Source: Tamarix chinensis (lineage: Eukaryota > Streptophyta > Magnoliopsida > Caryophyllales > Tamaricaceae). From it: a stretch of DNA of 64,000 nt. The position numbers and the translations under genes were made by a program. The notes below the pieces were generated by a model. The model saw only the letters and a program-made list of their open reading frames with translations, was not told the DNA's origin and searched no databases. This document shows, piece after piece, positions 35,496-47,623 of this stretch. Within the stretch, counting starts at the first letter, position 1. Each line of letters starts with the position of its first letter. Location of the stretch: the NCBI GenBank assembly GCA_030549775.1, contig CM060171.1:140214859-140278858 (forward strand). The letters run 5' to 3'.

Positions 35496-35639
35496 GTGAG
35501 TGCGGGAGCCCCACTATTATAGCCGGTGGAACGGTCACGAGGGCCATGCCCTGCCACTATTATAGCCGGTGGAATAGTCGCGAGGGTAATATACCCTGCC
35601 ACTATTATTTGCCGGTGGACTGGTCTGGCCCCGACTCAC
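35496..35639. other. Branched palindromic module, 34832 copy, first
   Basis: Outer stem GTGAGT...ACTCAC; three CCACTATTAT...GCCGGTGG arms; AGGGCCATGCCCT and AGGGTAATATACCCT hairpins. The best preserved module in the window. Confidence 0.75.
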
Positions 35640-35699
35640 AAGGTATTCCACTGTAAATATTAGTATATTTCTATGTCTTATCACTCTTACATTGGGTTT

Positions 35700-35838
35700 G
35701 TTGAGCACGAAATCCCCCACTATTATAGCTGGTGGAATGGTCGCCAGGGCACATACCCTGCCACTATTATAGCCGATGGAACGTCGCCAGGGTAAGATAC
35801 CCTGCCACTATTATAGTTGGTGGACCGGTCTGGGTTCG
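35700..35838. other. Branched palindromic module, 34832 copy, second (closing arm lost)
   Basis: Starts GTTGAGC and has three CCACTATTATAG arms and AGGGCACATACCCT/AGGGTAAGATACCCT hairpins. The closing GCTCAAC is lost at the inversion breakpoint. Confidence 0.65.
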
Positions 35839-36099
35839 CCAACCACCGTGCGCCACCACTCCCAGCTACACCATCATCTTCATTCCACCCCTCTTCACCT
35901 GCTACACCTTCCTCCACCTCAAACACCCCTCCACTTCCCCTCTCTTAGCCTACATATCCATCTTTCCCCTCTCTTCCTCCTCCACCACTGCCATCGTCGC
36001 CGCCACGCGCCGCCGCCGGTTCCACCACTAACCTGAGGTGGTGCTCCAACTTCCCCAGCCTCTAAATTATTTTCTATAAGTGTTAATAATTTATTTAAT

Positions 36100-36464
36100 A
36101 TTAATGGTATTATCCTTAATATTACTATTATTATTATTCTTATAATTATTAGTTGGTATTATCATTGTTATTGTTATTATTATTATTACCATTATTAATA
36201 TTATAATGTATCACCCTTACTCCCTAACTGAATTTCATAAATATTTATAACTAGGTTATACTATCTAAAAGGCTACAACTTTAACATTAAAATGGTTCCT
36301 TACTACTACTACTGCTACTACTACTACTACGACTACTACTATTATCATCATTATTATTATTATTATTATTAACAACTTTAGTATTACTATGGTTATCCCT
36401 ATCATTATTATTATTAGTGGTATTATTATTGTTGTTGTTGTTGTTATTAGTATTATTATTATTA

Positions 36465-36511
<47 letters not shown>

Positions 36512-36968
36512 TACTATTACTACTACTTAACCTAACTTTATGACTTTCCTAACCAATAATAATATTATCATTAACGATGACCTACAATCTTAGTGTCATT
36601 ATGATTGAGACTTTTCCTCGTTTACTACTATTATTATTACTAATCTCACTATTATTACTAATACTAGATATGGCTTATTATCATTATCTTTACTATTATG
36701 GTAAACATTTGAACCCTTATATTACTATTATCATTTTTATTATTATTACTATTAGTATTATTATTTTTATTATTAATGCCATTATTATTATTGTTATTAC
36801 TACTTAACCCAAATTTATTTTTTTATTATTGTTATTATTACTATTATCATTATCATTATTTCCTTGCTAATATTGATAATACTAACTTTGTCCATCATTG
36901 CCTTTATTTATTAATATAAACATTTGGACCCTTAGATTATTATTTTCATTTTGGTTACTATTATCATG

Positions 36969-37013
<45 letters not shown>

Positions 37014-37110
37014 CTTAACATTTTTATCATCATCATCATCATCATTATTATTATTATTACTATTACTATTACTATTATTATTATTATTGCCACTTTTATT
37101 ACTATTAATG
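36100..37110. repeat. ATT/ACT/GTT trinucleotide tracts
   Basis: Several impure runs: ACT/CTA at 36300-36335, ATT at 36350-36510, ATT and ATC at 36840-37090, with GTT near 36430. Poly-Leu, Ile and Asn frames here are artefacts. Confidence 0.88.
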
Positions 37111-38960
37111 TTTTTAAACCGAAGTTGGTGCATTATCGTTTTGTCGTTAAAGAAGAAGAATACCTAAGCCTTAATATTTTACTATTTAATATTAGAATAT
37201 CATTACTATTAGTCCTAATTCCCTTGCCACTAACATTATTACTATGGTATCATTATTAGTTATTAATATTATCATTGTTATGATTTTATTTCTATTATTG
37301 TAACAAAAACATTTGAACCCTTATATTATTATTATTCAAAATATAACTTTTATCATTATTATTTTTAGGAATATTTGTACTATGTTGGTATTTCAATTAT
37401 TATATTATTATTTTAACTCTAACATTATTATTAGACTTAGCCTTAAAAACGCTAGGGTTTCTATCACTATAAGCATTAGCATTACTATTGATATTACTAT
37501 TATCACTATTTGGCTATACTTAATATTAGGACTATTATTATAAGAATAAAGCTAATAGGTTTAATGATATAAGTGTAGCAATAAATATTAAAATAAACAT
37601 ATTTTGACTAGTAATATTTAGTAGACTATTTTTAAGATAAAAACCCTAGTTTTCGTATAATACTCTCTTTAATAATAATAATCCTAATCTTAAACTAAAA
37701 TAAGGAGTGATGGTACTTTTGAGGGAAACTAATACTTAGTATTTTCCCTTTTATAGGTGAATCAAACAAAAACCCTAAGGAGTTGTAAGAGCGTGCTCCA
37801 AGCCCAGCGTCGCTTTAGGTGAAGATGTAGCTAAGGCCCATGTATTTTATGTGACTTGTATGCCTTGGATGCTATATATATATCATGTTATATTATGTAT
37901 CGTATGATTTTCCTTAACTTGTCTTATGTGTAGCGCAGCTTGGAGTTGAGGTATGTTGTATGTGCTTCTTATGACATGAGTATGATGTGTATATGTGGTG
38001 TTTATGGTGTGATATGATATGACCCTCTAAGACATGCATGCTAGGACAAATGATATCACGATATGGGAAATCAAAGGACAAAAAGAAATAAATGGGAAGT
38101 GAGATGCTAAGGGGGATATGAGGTTGACCAAAATGGACGAGAGATGGGAACCATGCATGGAAATTCTAGGGTTTGCATGGGGACTTCGAGAGTTTGCATG
38201 GGATGGATAAAACTTGCATGGGGGTGATATTTACATAAGAAAAGTTGATTAAGGGTGTAAACAAGCTAATGGGAGAGTTGTGGAGTGATTGGAGACTTGG
38301 GATGAAAATAGTACATAGGTTGGTGTAAGGATGTATAAGGGACCCGATTAGGGTTTTGGGAGAAAGTAGTAATCTGAAAAGTGCGGAGGTAAAAATGATT
38401 AAGGGAGAGTGGAGTACGGGTTAAGAGTGAGAATTTACTATATAAGGGGTGAGTATGAGTTCCATGGGATAGAAGAGATTTTGGGTGAAAGGAGAGAGGT
38501 TACTTGTGGGAGAAGAAAGGTAACAGGGTTTGAAGTGGCCAACTAGGATTTTTCCAGTCACATGCGAAGTCGAGAGGTAAAGTGATATGTTTGGGGATTA
38601 TATCTAAATAAGGTGAGATGTGGGGAGTTGAATGGAGCAATAGTAGTGTAAGTGAGAGGAAGTTAGGCCACATAGGTCTAATTAGGGTTTTCAAGGGAAA
38701 ACCCTCTAGGGTGATGGTAAGTGGAGTTGATGTCATGAGGTGTTGGGCCCTAACCTGCACCCTTAGGAGTTGGGTTTTTCATTAAAGGGTAAGTGTAAAG
38801 GGAAATGGATGTCAGGGTGTGAGTTAGTGGGCGTCGAGTCTCAAGATATGGGGCGGGCCCTCTTTGAAGAATAATTATAGCTGGAGTTAGTCATGCATGT
38901 CTAGGGCGGAATCTGTTGAATAAGATACGATAAAATACTAATCATGTAAAGTGGAAGAGT

Positions 38961-39114
38961 ACTGAGCCGGGTCCAGCCAATCCACCGGTAAGGAATAGTG
39001 GTGTGGACTATTGTCCCGTAAGTGACCGATCCACCGACGAATAATAGTGGTGTGGACATCGTCCCGCAAGTGACCGGCCCACCGGCAATAATAGTGGGGG
39101 ATCCCGAGCTCAGT
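38961..39114. other. Branched palindromic module, 35839 copy, first
   Basis: Outer stem ACTGAGC...GCTCAGT is perfect over 7 bp and differs from GTTGAGC/GCTCAAC at two positions, both compensated. CCACCGG...ATAGTGG-type arms lie inside. Confidence 0.7.
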
Positions 39115-39173
39115 AAACCAAACCCTAATTTGTTAATACACATAAAAGATACTAAGTACTTATAGTGGAACAT

Positions 39174-39335
39174 CATGAGAGTCGGGGCCAGACCGATCCA
39201 CCGACATAAAATAGTGGTTAGGTGCGTTCTGGCCTATAAGTGACTGATCCACCGGCTATAATAGTGGTTAGGTGTGTTCTACCCTATAAGTGACCGATCC
39301 ACCAGCTATAATAGTGGGGTTCCCGCACTCACATG
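39174..39335. other. Branched palindromic module, 35839 copy, second
   Basis: Outer stem CATGAGAGT...ACTCACATG with one internal mismatch. Arms CCACCGACATAAAATAGTGG, CCACCGGCTATAATAGTGG and CCACCAGCTATAATAGTGG. Confidence 0.7.
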
Positions 39336-41269
39336 GATTAATAAAGATTATGATGTGAATCAATTATAATTACTGGAGATATAAAAGAATAAGTCTATCC
39401 GGACCATAGCTAGCCTTTATCATCTATTTTACTACATGTTGTTCATATGACTATGCCATGTATAATGTGTAGTGTGTTTTGTATGTTGACCTTAGCGCAT
39501 ATGTTACCTTACTCAATACATAGCGTACTGATCACTCGTTTCATGGGTGCTGCTCATTCCTATGAGCAGAAGACTCCTCTGAGCTTGTGTAGGTAGGGGA
39601 TGATGTCTTCGATTCCTACGACACCTACAAGGCATCAGGTGGGGCTAAGCGCTGAGCTTAAACCTGACTTGGGGATCGAGAGCGACTCGGCCGAACTCTG
39701 TTTCTTTTATTGGACCTTGTATTATCATATTTTAGTTGTTTTTTTTGTACTATGCTTTATGTCTTGAAAAACTCTAGTCACGTACTCTTTGGTTTATTAT
39801 CCTACATCGCACTCTGATTTCTGTATGACTTGTGTTTTATTAATGATTCGCATTTAATTTTAACTTTATTTATCCTTAGCACTTAGTACTGGAATGGTAG
39901 GAGCGAACCGATCTGGTACTAAGTGTGGCAGTAATGTCCTCGAGTTTACGGTTTTATCTTTTCGCTTCCGCTAAACTCTTTTAATAAACGAAAATTTTCA
40001 GTAGTAAATTTGGGGGTGTTACATCACTATTCTTAATTTGATGGAACGGAATGATGTACCTCTGAGGAACAACAAACATAAGCCACTATTATTATCCGGT
40101 GGAATAGACCCATACAAACACCTCAGCCTGACTCACATGATCTTTCACTTTAAAGCATTGGTTTCTTATTAGAGTTGATTGTATAATCAAAATTATCATG
40201 TGAAACTCATATTGGTATACAAGACACAAAATTTAATGATAAAATTATGACTACATAATTATCCTCAAATGACCATAATACACTTAGGTAGTTAAAAATG
40301 CTCATATTCTCCTAAGGCCCGATAAATCCCAATATTAACACATATAAATCTTCAATATTCATTTGGAACATATATCCTTAATTATTTATATAGATACCAT
40401 ATCCAACATTATTTTCCAAATACAAACTTCCAAATTTTTTTACTATTAAGATATCATATCATAGAATTTTCATAAATACATTATTCATATAACATGTATA
40501 ATATAAAATCCCATACACATACACATAAAGTCCTAGCTACGACATGTATCCTTACCAACAAAGACATCGGGCTCTATCCATGTAAATCTTAAACCTCCTC
40601 ATCCTAGATCAGCAGAAAATTAGCTACGAAAGCAAGATAATACATGATTAGGATCAAATATTATAATTGAGGGAAAATTTAAGGTAAAGGAGAGTAAAAA
40701 TGAAAATAACTGGAGTCAAGGGAAGCTCGAGTTGCGTGGAAGTGTAGTGGTGCTATGGTGAAATTTTGGTGGTGTTTGATTGAGGTTTTGGTGTGAAAAA
40801 AGGAGTGCATGGCCTAAAAGATAAGTTTGCACTGTATGCTTAGACCGAGAGTTGGGACCCTGCATGGGTAGGCTATGTGAAGAGGCATAGCCATGCTCAT
40901 GCAACACATGTATAGGTAATAATGAATAGGGACACACGGGCATGTCGAGGTAATGTGTGAGTCATGCGAGTATGCACGGATGAACCGCACAGGCATGCAC
41001 AAGCGTACAACAATAAAAATAGAGGTGCAAGACCATGCGAGAAATTTTGCACCTCAAAAAATGTGACAAACGCGAGGAAAGAAGAAGGGAATACGACAAC
41101 GGTGGACGGAGATGCTCGATGACAATGAGGGGGAGTGATGGGGTGGTCGTGGTGGTTAATTCACCAAGCTTTGGGCGACACTTGGTGGTTGTGGTGATGT
41201 ACAGTGGTGATGGTGGTGCTCAACATACACAACATAACAGGGGAAAGGAGGAGGAGGAGAAGGAGGAGG

Positions 41270-41400
41270 AGCAGAAGAAGAAGAAGAAGAAGAAGAAGAA
41301 GAAGAAGGAGAAGGAAAGAAAGAAAGGTAGCTTGGGAGGAGGAGGAGGAGGAGGAGGAGGAGGAAAGAAAGAAAGAAAGAAAGGTGGCTCAGGCAAGGGG
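41270..41400. repeat. AAG and GGA purine microsatellites
   Basis: AAG repeats at 41272-41310 and GGA repeats at 41335-41365, inside the purine-rich part of the old element. Lys/Glu/Arg frames and their reverse Ser/Pro frames here are artefacts. Confidence 0.9.
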
Positions 41401-41965
41401 GTTTCTTGACAAAATTTGGCAATAAATGAGGCAAAAAAATGAGGGAGGAAGAGAGATGAGTAGTGTATATATATGTGTATGGTGGTGGTGTGCACAATGG
41501 AAAGAATTAGAGGATGATGGAAGCAACAACAGTAGGGGAAGGATGGTAGGGCAATAGAGGCACGTGTGTGATGGTGGGAGGTGATGGTTGTGTGTTGTAG
41601 GTGGTAAGGAAAAATACACGCAATGCAGAAGAGTTAAGGAATTTGGTGTAAGAAGGAGGTAGGACAAAGGAGAAAGGAAAGGAAAAGGTAAAAAGATTTA
41701 AGGTTAGTATTAGACAAATTTTTGATTAGATTAGTATTCGATAAATTTTTTATTAGTTAACTTAGGTAGGATTTAAAGATATAAATCTACTAGAATTAAG
41801 TTCAGGTTACAAAATATAATTTATCTAGGTCAAAGATTTGGATTAGGTTAAGATTTTGGGATTAAAGAATTTGGGTAAGGCTAAAATAAAATTTTATCGA
41901 GATTATAATTCGATTAAGGTATTAATTACACAATATTAGTTTTAACAAAATTTCAGGGTATTACA

Positions 41966-43739
41966 CCAACGTCTTACACAATTAAAATGTAACCATGTCA
42001 TCGACATTATTTATATTAATGCATGTTATTGAAGAAGTCATGTTTCCCATGTAATGATAATCAAATATTAAACATGTGTATGCCATTGTTATGAGTTGGT
42101 TTGTTTACTTAGTACGACATTATATTGATACTACGCTTGTTTGGATGTCCATGTGCATGTATTTTTGTTTAACTTTTGTTGTGATTACTAGTTTAGAATT
42201 GAGTGTTAAACTACCAAAGTTTTTTATCCCTCGAAAATTCTATTTTTTTTTAGATTTGGTTATTATTTCATGAAATTGTAATGTAGTTTATTTTATTATG
42301 CAAATGACATTTATATTCCATGTTTCTAAGTTAAGATTTTAAAATTTAGATTTATTTCAGGTTTTTTGCTAACTATATCAGTAATGACTTCAAATGTTTT
42401 ATGCTAATTTTATTGGCGATGATCCGGTTCGATGTTTTGGTAATTGGCTTTTCAAGTTTTGTTGGACAGGTTTTTAGCCTTACACCTATCATGAAATAGA
42501 TGAGATACATTTATCTTACTTTAGGTATGATAATAAAACTCCATGTTTCTTGTGTTTGCTTTTACATTAGTTTTTTAAAATAAAAATTGTCAAGAGTAAA
42601 AATGGGAGTGTTATGTCACTGTACACTCCATTAATGTATGATTTTAGAACTAGCAACTCCAAAATCTTTAAACCAACAATAGCTTCAGAATTTCAAGTTT
42701 GGAAATGAAAAAACTAACTAAAAAACCTAGATGAATCAAATTTTTAGAACGATATACCATATCTGGTATTAAAATTGACAAGGCCTAACTTGAGAAGGTA
42801 ATTGTATTCTAGGCCTAAATCTAAACCAAAACCATGAATGAAATGTTCATATTTGAAGCCAAACATCAATGCATGAATTTTAGATATGAATCAAAGAATC
42901 ACCACATGTATCAAAGTCAAAAAACTCAAATCCAAGCCATCTACCAATCAAGAACACACCTTTTATTTCTAAGATAAAATAACCAAAAACTATCCTCAAA
43001 GTTTTGGACGTTTCGAATGAAAGTTGCTTTTGAAACACAATGTTCCTTAGTGTCATTGGTGGTTAGATCGACTCGATGATGGTTGCTAGTGTTGCTTTGT
43101 CGTGTCTTGCTACTGCTCATTGTTGTTGTCATGTGCTACTATTGGGTTTTCTTGGTCATCATTAGAGGTAGTTGTGGTGGCTTGGCTTGAGGATGAAAGG
43201 AAATGGAGAAGGAAAGGAGGCATGTGATGAAAAAGAGTTGTATCCCTACTTGCTACTCGTAGTTGTGTTTGGTTGAAAGACATAAGCAGTAAAAGAAAAT
43301 GATAGAAGGGAAGGAAGATGGACGATAGTGAGGGCTTAGATAAGAGCAGTATTTAGGGAGTTTTGACTATGATTGCAATAACAACTTTTTTTAAAATCTT
43401 GTCCAGCAAAAGAGTTTGAGTTTTGATAATAGTTAATATTGAAAACTATTATTAAATGTAAAGTTTTAATAACATTTTTATTCACAATCATTATTAAAAT
43501 CATTTCATCCAAAACACACATACTAATTGCACTTTTATAAATGTTTTATGTTAACCGTTATCTATCCACTATTGCTTAAAAGTCATTCATGTATTAGTGT
43601 TGGGGAAATTACATGATTGAATCTCTTTTGGACCTCTATTAATATGTATATCTGTCGAGACATACATGCATACACATATATATAACTCTTGTTATCAGGA
43701 AAAAAAAAAGGCAAACCAAAAGGAAATAGTAGTTAATTA
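41966..43739. other. Intergenic DNA with a possible old LTR end
   Basis: No gene is supported. At about 42585-42617 the words AAAATTGTCAAGAGTAAAAA and GGGAGTGTTATG resemble the promoter-sense terminus of the LTR family in decayed form. Nothing else is recognised. Confidence 0.35.
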
Positions 43740-43986
43740 CTCCATCAGTTTTTTAAGAGTAAGTTTTCACAAATTTTAAAGACAAACTTTCACTATAAAT
43801 ATTTTGCAATATATATTTACAAATTAAATTTATAAATAATTAACTATGAAAGTATTTTTAATATGGATACAACAATTATATTTTTATATTATAATCTATT
43901 ATACTTTAAGAAAAATAAATGATTAAAATTTGGTCTAAAAAGCCATAGTCACCTTTTATTTTTATATATAATAGAAATGGAGGAAG
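43740..43986. mobile_element. Stowaway MITE, 247 bp
   Basis: The left end CTCCATCAGTTTTTTAAGAG and the right end (reverse strand) CTTCCTCCATTTCTATTATA are variants of the Stowaway CTCCCTCCGT terminus. TA is duplicated on both sides (43738-43739 and 43987-43988). The interior is AT-rich and non-coding. Confidence 0.8.
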
Positions 43987-43988
43987 TA

Positions 43989-45300
43989 AAACATAATATA
44001 GAGGCACAAGCAGAAGTGTTGGCATTTCAAAAGAGTGCAGTTGTTTGCCTTTCACGTTAACGGTTTTATCTTTCGGCAAAGTTAATCGTGATTGTAAAAA
44101 TATTATGAGACTCTCTTATGGTCTCATGGGCCACAAAAAAGATAAGATTATACTAGTTTCGTTTACTATTGATCATTGTAGTAGGTAGTTTATATTTATT
44201 AATATATTTAGATAATTAACTTATTACATCTTCTATAAATGTATAGTCAAAAAGCTATTGTCAAAAAATAAAAAGTATTTAGCACGACAACAATCATAGG
44301 GGTGGGGAAAAGATATATACTCTTTATAAAAAAAAATTATTAAAGAATAATGAGAGAATTTCAAAGAATGAGATGTAAAAAAGTTTTTATAATAATTTTT
44401 TTTATCTATTTACCTTTTAAATAAAATATAATAATACCTTTCCCTCTCACGTAATCACGTTACTAATACTACCATGCCAAACACTTTCAGTAGATGTAAT
44501 AATTATCATTCGCGTGTGCAGCTAGCTACAGTCGTAGTAGTGTTTTTTGACGGATGAAAACGGTCCAAGCCATATCGGGCAATCATTCGTACCGCACCGA
44601 ACTCAAAACACCAAGCGAGGTATATAGAGTTAACGAAGGGTGACATGTACTCCGGAGCTGTCTAACTAACCAACCACCCTCCCCTGCCCCCTTGTGCTCA
44701 TAACAACGAACCAGAAGTACGAACCAGTTGTTATTTCGTACTTCTATCTCAAGTGCCGCTCACGTGTGCCCTCCTCTGTAACATATCACATGATACCGTC
44801 TTTTTTCTCTTCCCTGCCCAACTGTATTGCACGGGTAGGTGAAAAAGTTAAGATTAAAAAATGATAATTTTTTAAATTATAAAAATATATTTGTGTATAT
44901 TTTAAAAAAAAATAATAAAGACATAGAATAAATATATTTTTAAAACAAAGACGATGTCGATGGATAAAACGAGCAAAAAGAAACAGGGCTGAAATGAATT
45001 TCTAAGCCATCACTAAATAGTGGCCCTATGTATGCCCAATAGATCCTAATCCACCGGCCGTGTATCCCTTCTCAAGGTGGCATGCACGAGGGTGTGGACT
45101 TCAAAATGTGGTCCTAGTACAAGTACAGCATACCCCAGATCTTACCATGTAGATGATAGATCTCCCTCCTCCTCTGCTCCTGCTATCTCTCTCTCTCTCA
45201 CTCTCTGCCCGAAGTCTAGGGAGAAGGTTTGAGGCACGAGAGTGCAGATTCGTGTAGCAGGTCAAGTCAAAACCTGACTTCCTCTATCTCCAGTCTAACA
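43989..45300. other. Intergenic DNA upstream of the FORKED-like gene
   Basis: AT-rich to about 44450, then closer to gene-like composition. A CT run lies at 45186-45205. The region probably includes the promoter of the gene at 45645, but no specific element can be named. Confidence 0.4.
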
Positions 45301-45319
45301 GTGTCATGGATGGAGTAGT

Positions 45320-45331
45320 ATATATATAAAT
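45320..45331 (+). promoter_or_regulatory. Candidate TATA box of the FORKED-like gene
   Basis: ATATATATAAAT lies 315 bp before the start codon and after a CT-rich stretch, a common plant core-promoter layout. A 5' UTR of about 290 bp with an ATT run (45448-45482) would follow. A small upstream open frame starting in it (45330) has no recognisable product. Confidence 0.35.
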
Positions 45332-45644
45332 GAATCTCCTTAGTCTGAATTTGATGCAAGTACGTACTTGGCTAGTTAAACAAAGTGAAGGAAGGAATCT
45401 TGAAGGTCAGTCTGAGTCAAGTTCTGATTTTTTTCTATTTTATAATGTATTATTATTATTATTACTATTATTACTATTATTGTTAAGTGTGTGCACGACC
45501 GCAATTAACTCCAGATTTAATAATAACAATAGTAATAAATAAATGCCGCGTGCCTATTATGTCATTTTGAGGGTTTAATCCGATCTTATTCTCATCTTCT
45601 CGCTTCATACTTGACGGACAGAGCACAAGCTAATTACTGTGACT

Positions 45645-47623
45645 ATGGATCATGAGGATCAATTACCGTCATGGAAGCAAAGCACATTAAATGGTCTGCT
45701 AGATCCAGGGGAAGAAGAAGCGCTGAGACCAATCAAGCCATCATCACTACCTTTAATCCCTCAGCCTCAGACACCGAACGAAACAATGGAGTTCCTATCA
45801 AGATCATGGAGTATATCTGCTGAAGAGATTTCTAAGGCCCTTACTGCTAATAATAAGCATAAGCATCGTTTCCACCTAGAAAAGAACCCTTGCACCACCA
45901 TTCCGGAGGCGGCCAGCCCACCACCATCCCAGGTACTTCTGTAAATCAGAAATACTAGTAGCAAAAGTCGCATCCCAGGATTGATGCACGTATACTATAG
46001 CATACTTGCAGTATAACTTTTGCTTCCAGTTGCAGGTGGACAAGCCGTCGCGTAATTCTACCCACAACAACAACAGAATGGGTGCTTTCAGAAAGTGGTT
46101 CCACATCCACAACCGCCGCCAGGAATCATCAGGCCTTCACGGTTCGATAAACAAGAAAGATAGAGCGAGGGCTGGAAACGCTCACACCCACGCTGCCGTT
46201 TCGATAGCAGGCCTGGCTACAGCTTTAGCAGCAGCGGTTACCGCAGCCGACTCGGCGACCGGGTCGTCTAAGATGAGTGCAGCGGTGGCATCAGCGACGG
46301 AGCTACTTGCATCTCACTGTATTGAGTTGGCTCAACAAGCTGGAGCCGATCCCCGTCATGTGGCTTCGGTTGTTAGATCTGCTGTTGATATTACAACTCC
46401 TGGTCATCTCGTCACTCTCACTGCTGCTGCTGCTACGGGTATGTTAGGTTGTATAACAATCATTCATCAACCTCAGCTGAGCTGAAAAAATTTGTTGTTA
46501 TATATTGGTCACGGGCGATGGCAAGCGTTGTTGAGCTTCCTATAATCTGTAGCATGTTTTTCCTTAATTTAGTTGCGGCACTCTACAGTACTCCAAGTTA
46601 ACTCAGAGCTAGGGCTCCATTAAACAAAATAATAATAAATAAAAATGAGTGATTGATTGTCATTGATTTCGTTTGCTTTTATAACATATGCCTGCATAAT
46701 GTAAGCAGCCTTAAGAGGAGAAGCAACACTGAGGGCAAGGTTACCAAAAGAAGCTAAAAGGAATGCAGCTATAAGTCCCTACGAGACTAACAAGACTACA
46801 AAGGATAATCAGTATCCTGATCCTTTCCTTAATGAAGTTGAAGATCTCGTCCCTTCATCATGTGCTGGCGAACTTTTGCAGCGCACAAGAAAAGGTAGTG
46901 CCTCACACGGAAATCTAATTAACATGAGCCGCTGTTAACTCACGGCGACTTAATTAACAAGACACTGCTACTTGCACTTGGATTCGCAGGAAGCTTAAGG
47001 AGGAAGCATGTGGCCGTCTGTATCAACAAAAATTCTCAGGTATATAAAATATATTTTGCCCACCATTTCATGCTCTAACACCTTCGTTTTCAACCCCACA
47101 TTTTTTAATTTTTACTATTTTTAGGAAATTTAACGGCTACTATCACTCTCCCAAATATATGACTATGAAGTATAGTTTCTAAAGAACATGGATTTATCTC
47201 TCTAACACAATATCTCTTGCCAGGTGGTGATTAGACTGAAGAGCAAGCATGTTGGTGGTGGTTCACTGACTAAGAAGAATCACAAATGTAAGTAATATTT
47301 GATGTTAGAAAGTTAGATTTGATCTGCTCATAACTAGCACCAGTAGATTCCCACTCTTTTTGCCACACGCACATATATATATAGGTATTGTCTACGGAGT
47401 TTGTGACCGGACGACAACATGGCCATCTAAAAATGAGGAAAGAGATGATAATCTCGAGGCCTATTTTGGATTGAAGACAGCTCAAGGCTTTCTAGCATTC
47501 AAGTGCAAGGACGAGCTACAAAAACAGCAATGGGTAGAAGGGATTCGAAGCCTTCTGCACCATATAGGTCGCGTTCATGACATGGAGAATGAGCTCCAAC
47601 AGCTTGCTGTCAGTAATGAATAA
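45645..47623 (+). CDS. FORKED1/VAN3-binding-protein-like protein (DUF828 + PH-like)
   Basis: Six exons: 45645-45932, 46036-46438, 46709-46894, 46990-47039, 47224-47287 and 47385-47623, all with GT-AG borders and matching phases, giving 409 aa. Residues 48-66 (MEFLSRSWSISAEEISKAL) are the hallmark of the plant DUF828 family. KWFHIH at 116-121 and an Ala-rich helix block at about 147-230 follow, then TALRGEATLRAR across the exon 2/3 join, and a C-terminal PH-like segment (about 305-400: VAVCINKNSQ, VYGVCD, YFGLKTAQGFLAFKCK, QQWVEGIRSLL). Known relatives (FORKED1, VAN3-binding protein) bind the ARF-GAP VAN3 and phosphoinositides at trans-Golgi membranes and support PIN1 delivery and leaf vein joining; that role here is inferred. 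The first ATG at 45645 is used; GTG at 45639 is in frame but not a start. Exon 2 could also start at 46030, adding two residues. Length is slightly short for the family. Confidence 0.9.

Larger units (their letters stand above)
34832..35838 (-). mobile_element. Long LTR family, truncated copy left of an inversion
   Basis: An intact TGTAACACCCCCAAATTTAC terminus, the terminal block, the palindrome at 35304 and one and a half modules. The copy then breaks inside the second module at about 35838, where the opposite strand of the GC-rich LTR part starts. It is inserted in the old element 29478-41965. Confidence 0.75.
35839..40023 (+). mobile_element. Long LTR family, inverted truncated copy
   Basis: Begins in the CCACC/CCGCC-rich part of the LTR read in the promoter-sense direction, just downstream of where the TATA box would be. 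ATT tracts (36100-37110), GGAGTTGTAAGAGCGTGCTCCAAG, GGGTTTGCATGG words, both modules, and the intact end GGGGGTGTTACA at 40023 follow. Its last 1 kb forms an inverted repeat with 34832-35838. The flanking pentamers of the composite (CAAAA and TCACT) do not match, so it is a rearranged pair and not one inserted unit. Confidence 0.75.
29478..41965 (-). mobile_element. Old LTR-like element hosting two later insertions
   Basis: The left terminus TATAACATGCCC at 29478 and the right terminus CAGGGTATTACA ending at 41965 fit one old LTR of about 2.6 kb, once the solo LTR at 29860-34518 and the composite at 34832-40023 are removed. Flanking pentamers ACAAC and CCAAC differ at one base, a plausible decayed target duplication. 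The three pieces read through in family order (terminal block, GGAATGAGCAACACCC, module arrays, purine-rich part, AT-rich end), matching the relative at 58898. There is no coding capacity. The single-element reading is inference. Confidence 0.5.

Noticed and set aside
41035..41667. Lys/Glu-rich protein and its reverse Ser/Pro frame
   Set aside because: Arise from AAG and GGA microsatellites in an old element.
42076..42273. Hydrophobic 65-aa frame resembling a membrane peptide
   Set aside because: AT-rich DNA translates into hydrophobic residues by chance; no conserved feature or gene context.
45330..45542. Small protein upstream of the FORKED-like gene
   Set aside because: Contains a Leu run from an ATT repeat and lies in the likely 5' UTR; at most an upstream open frame.
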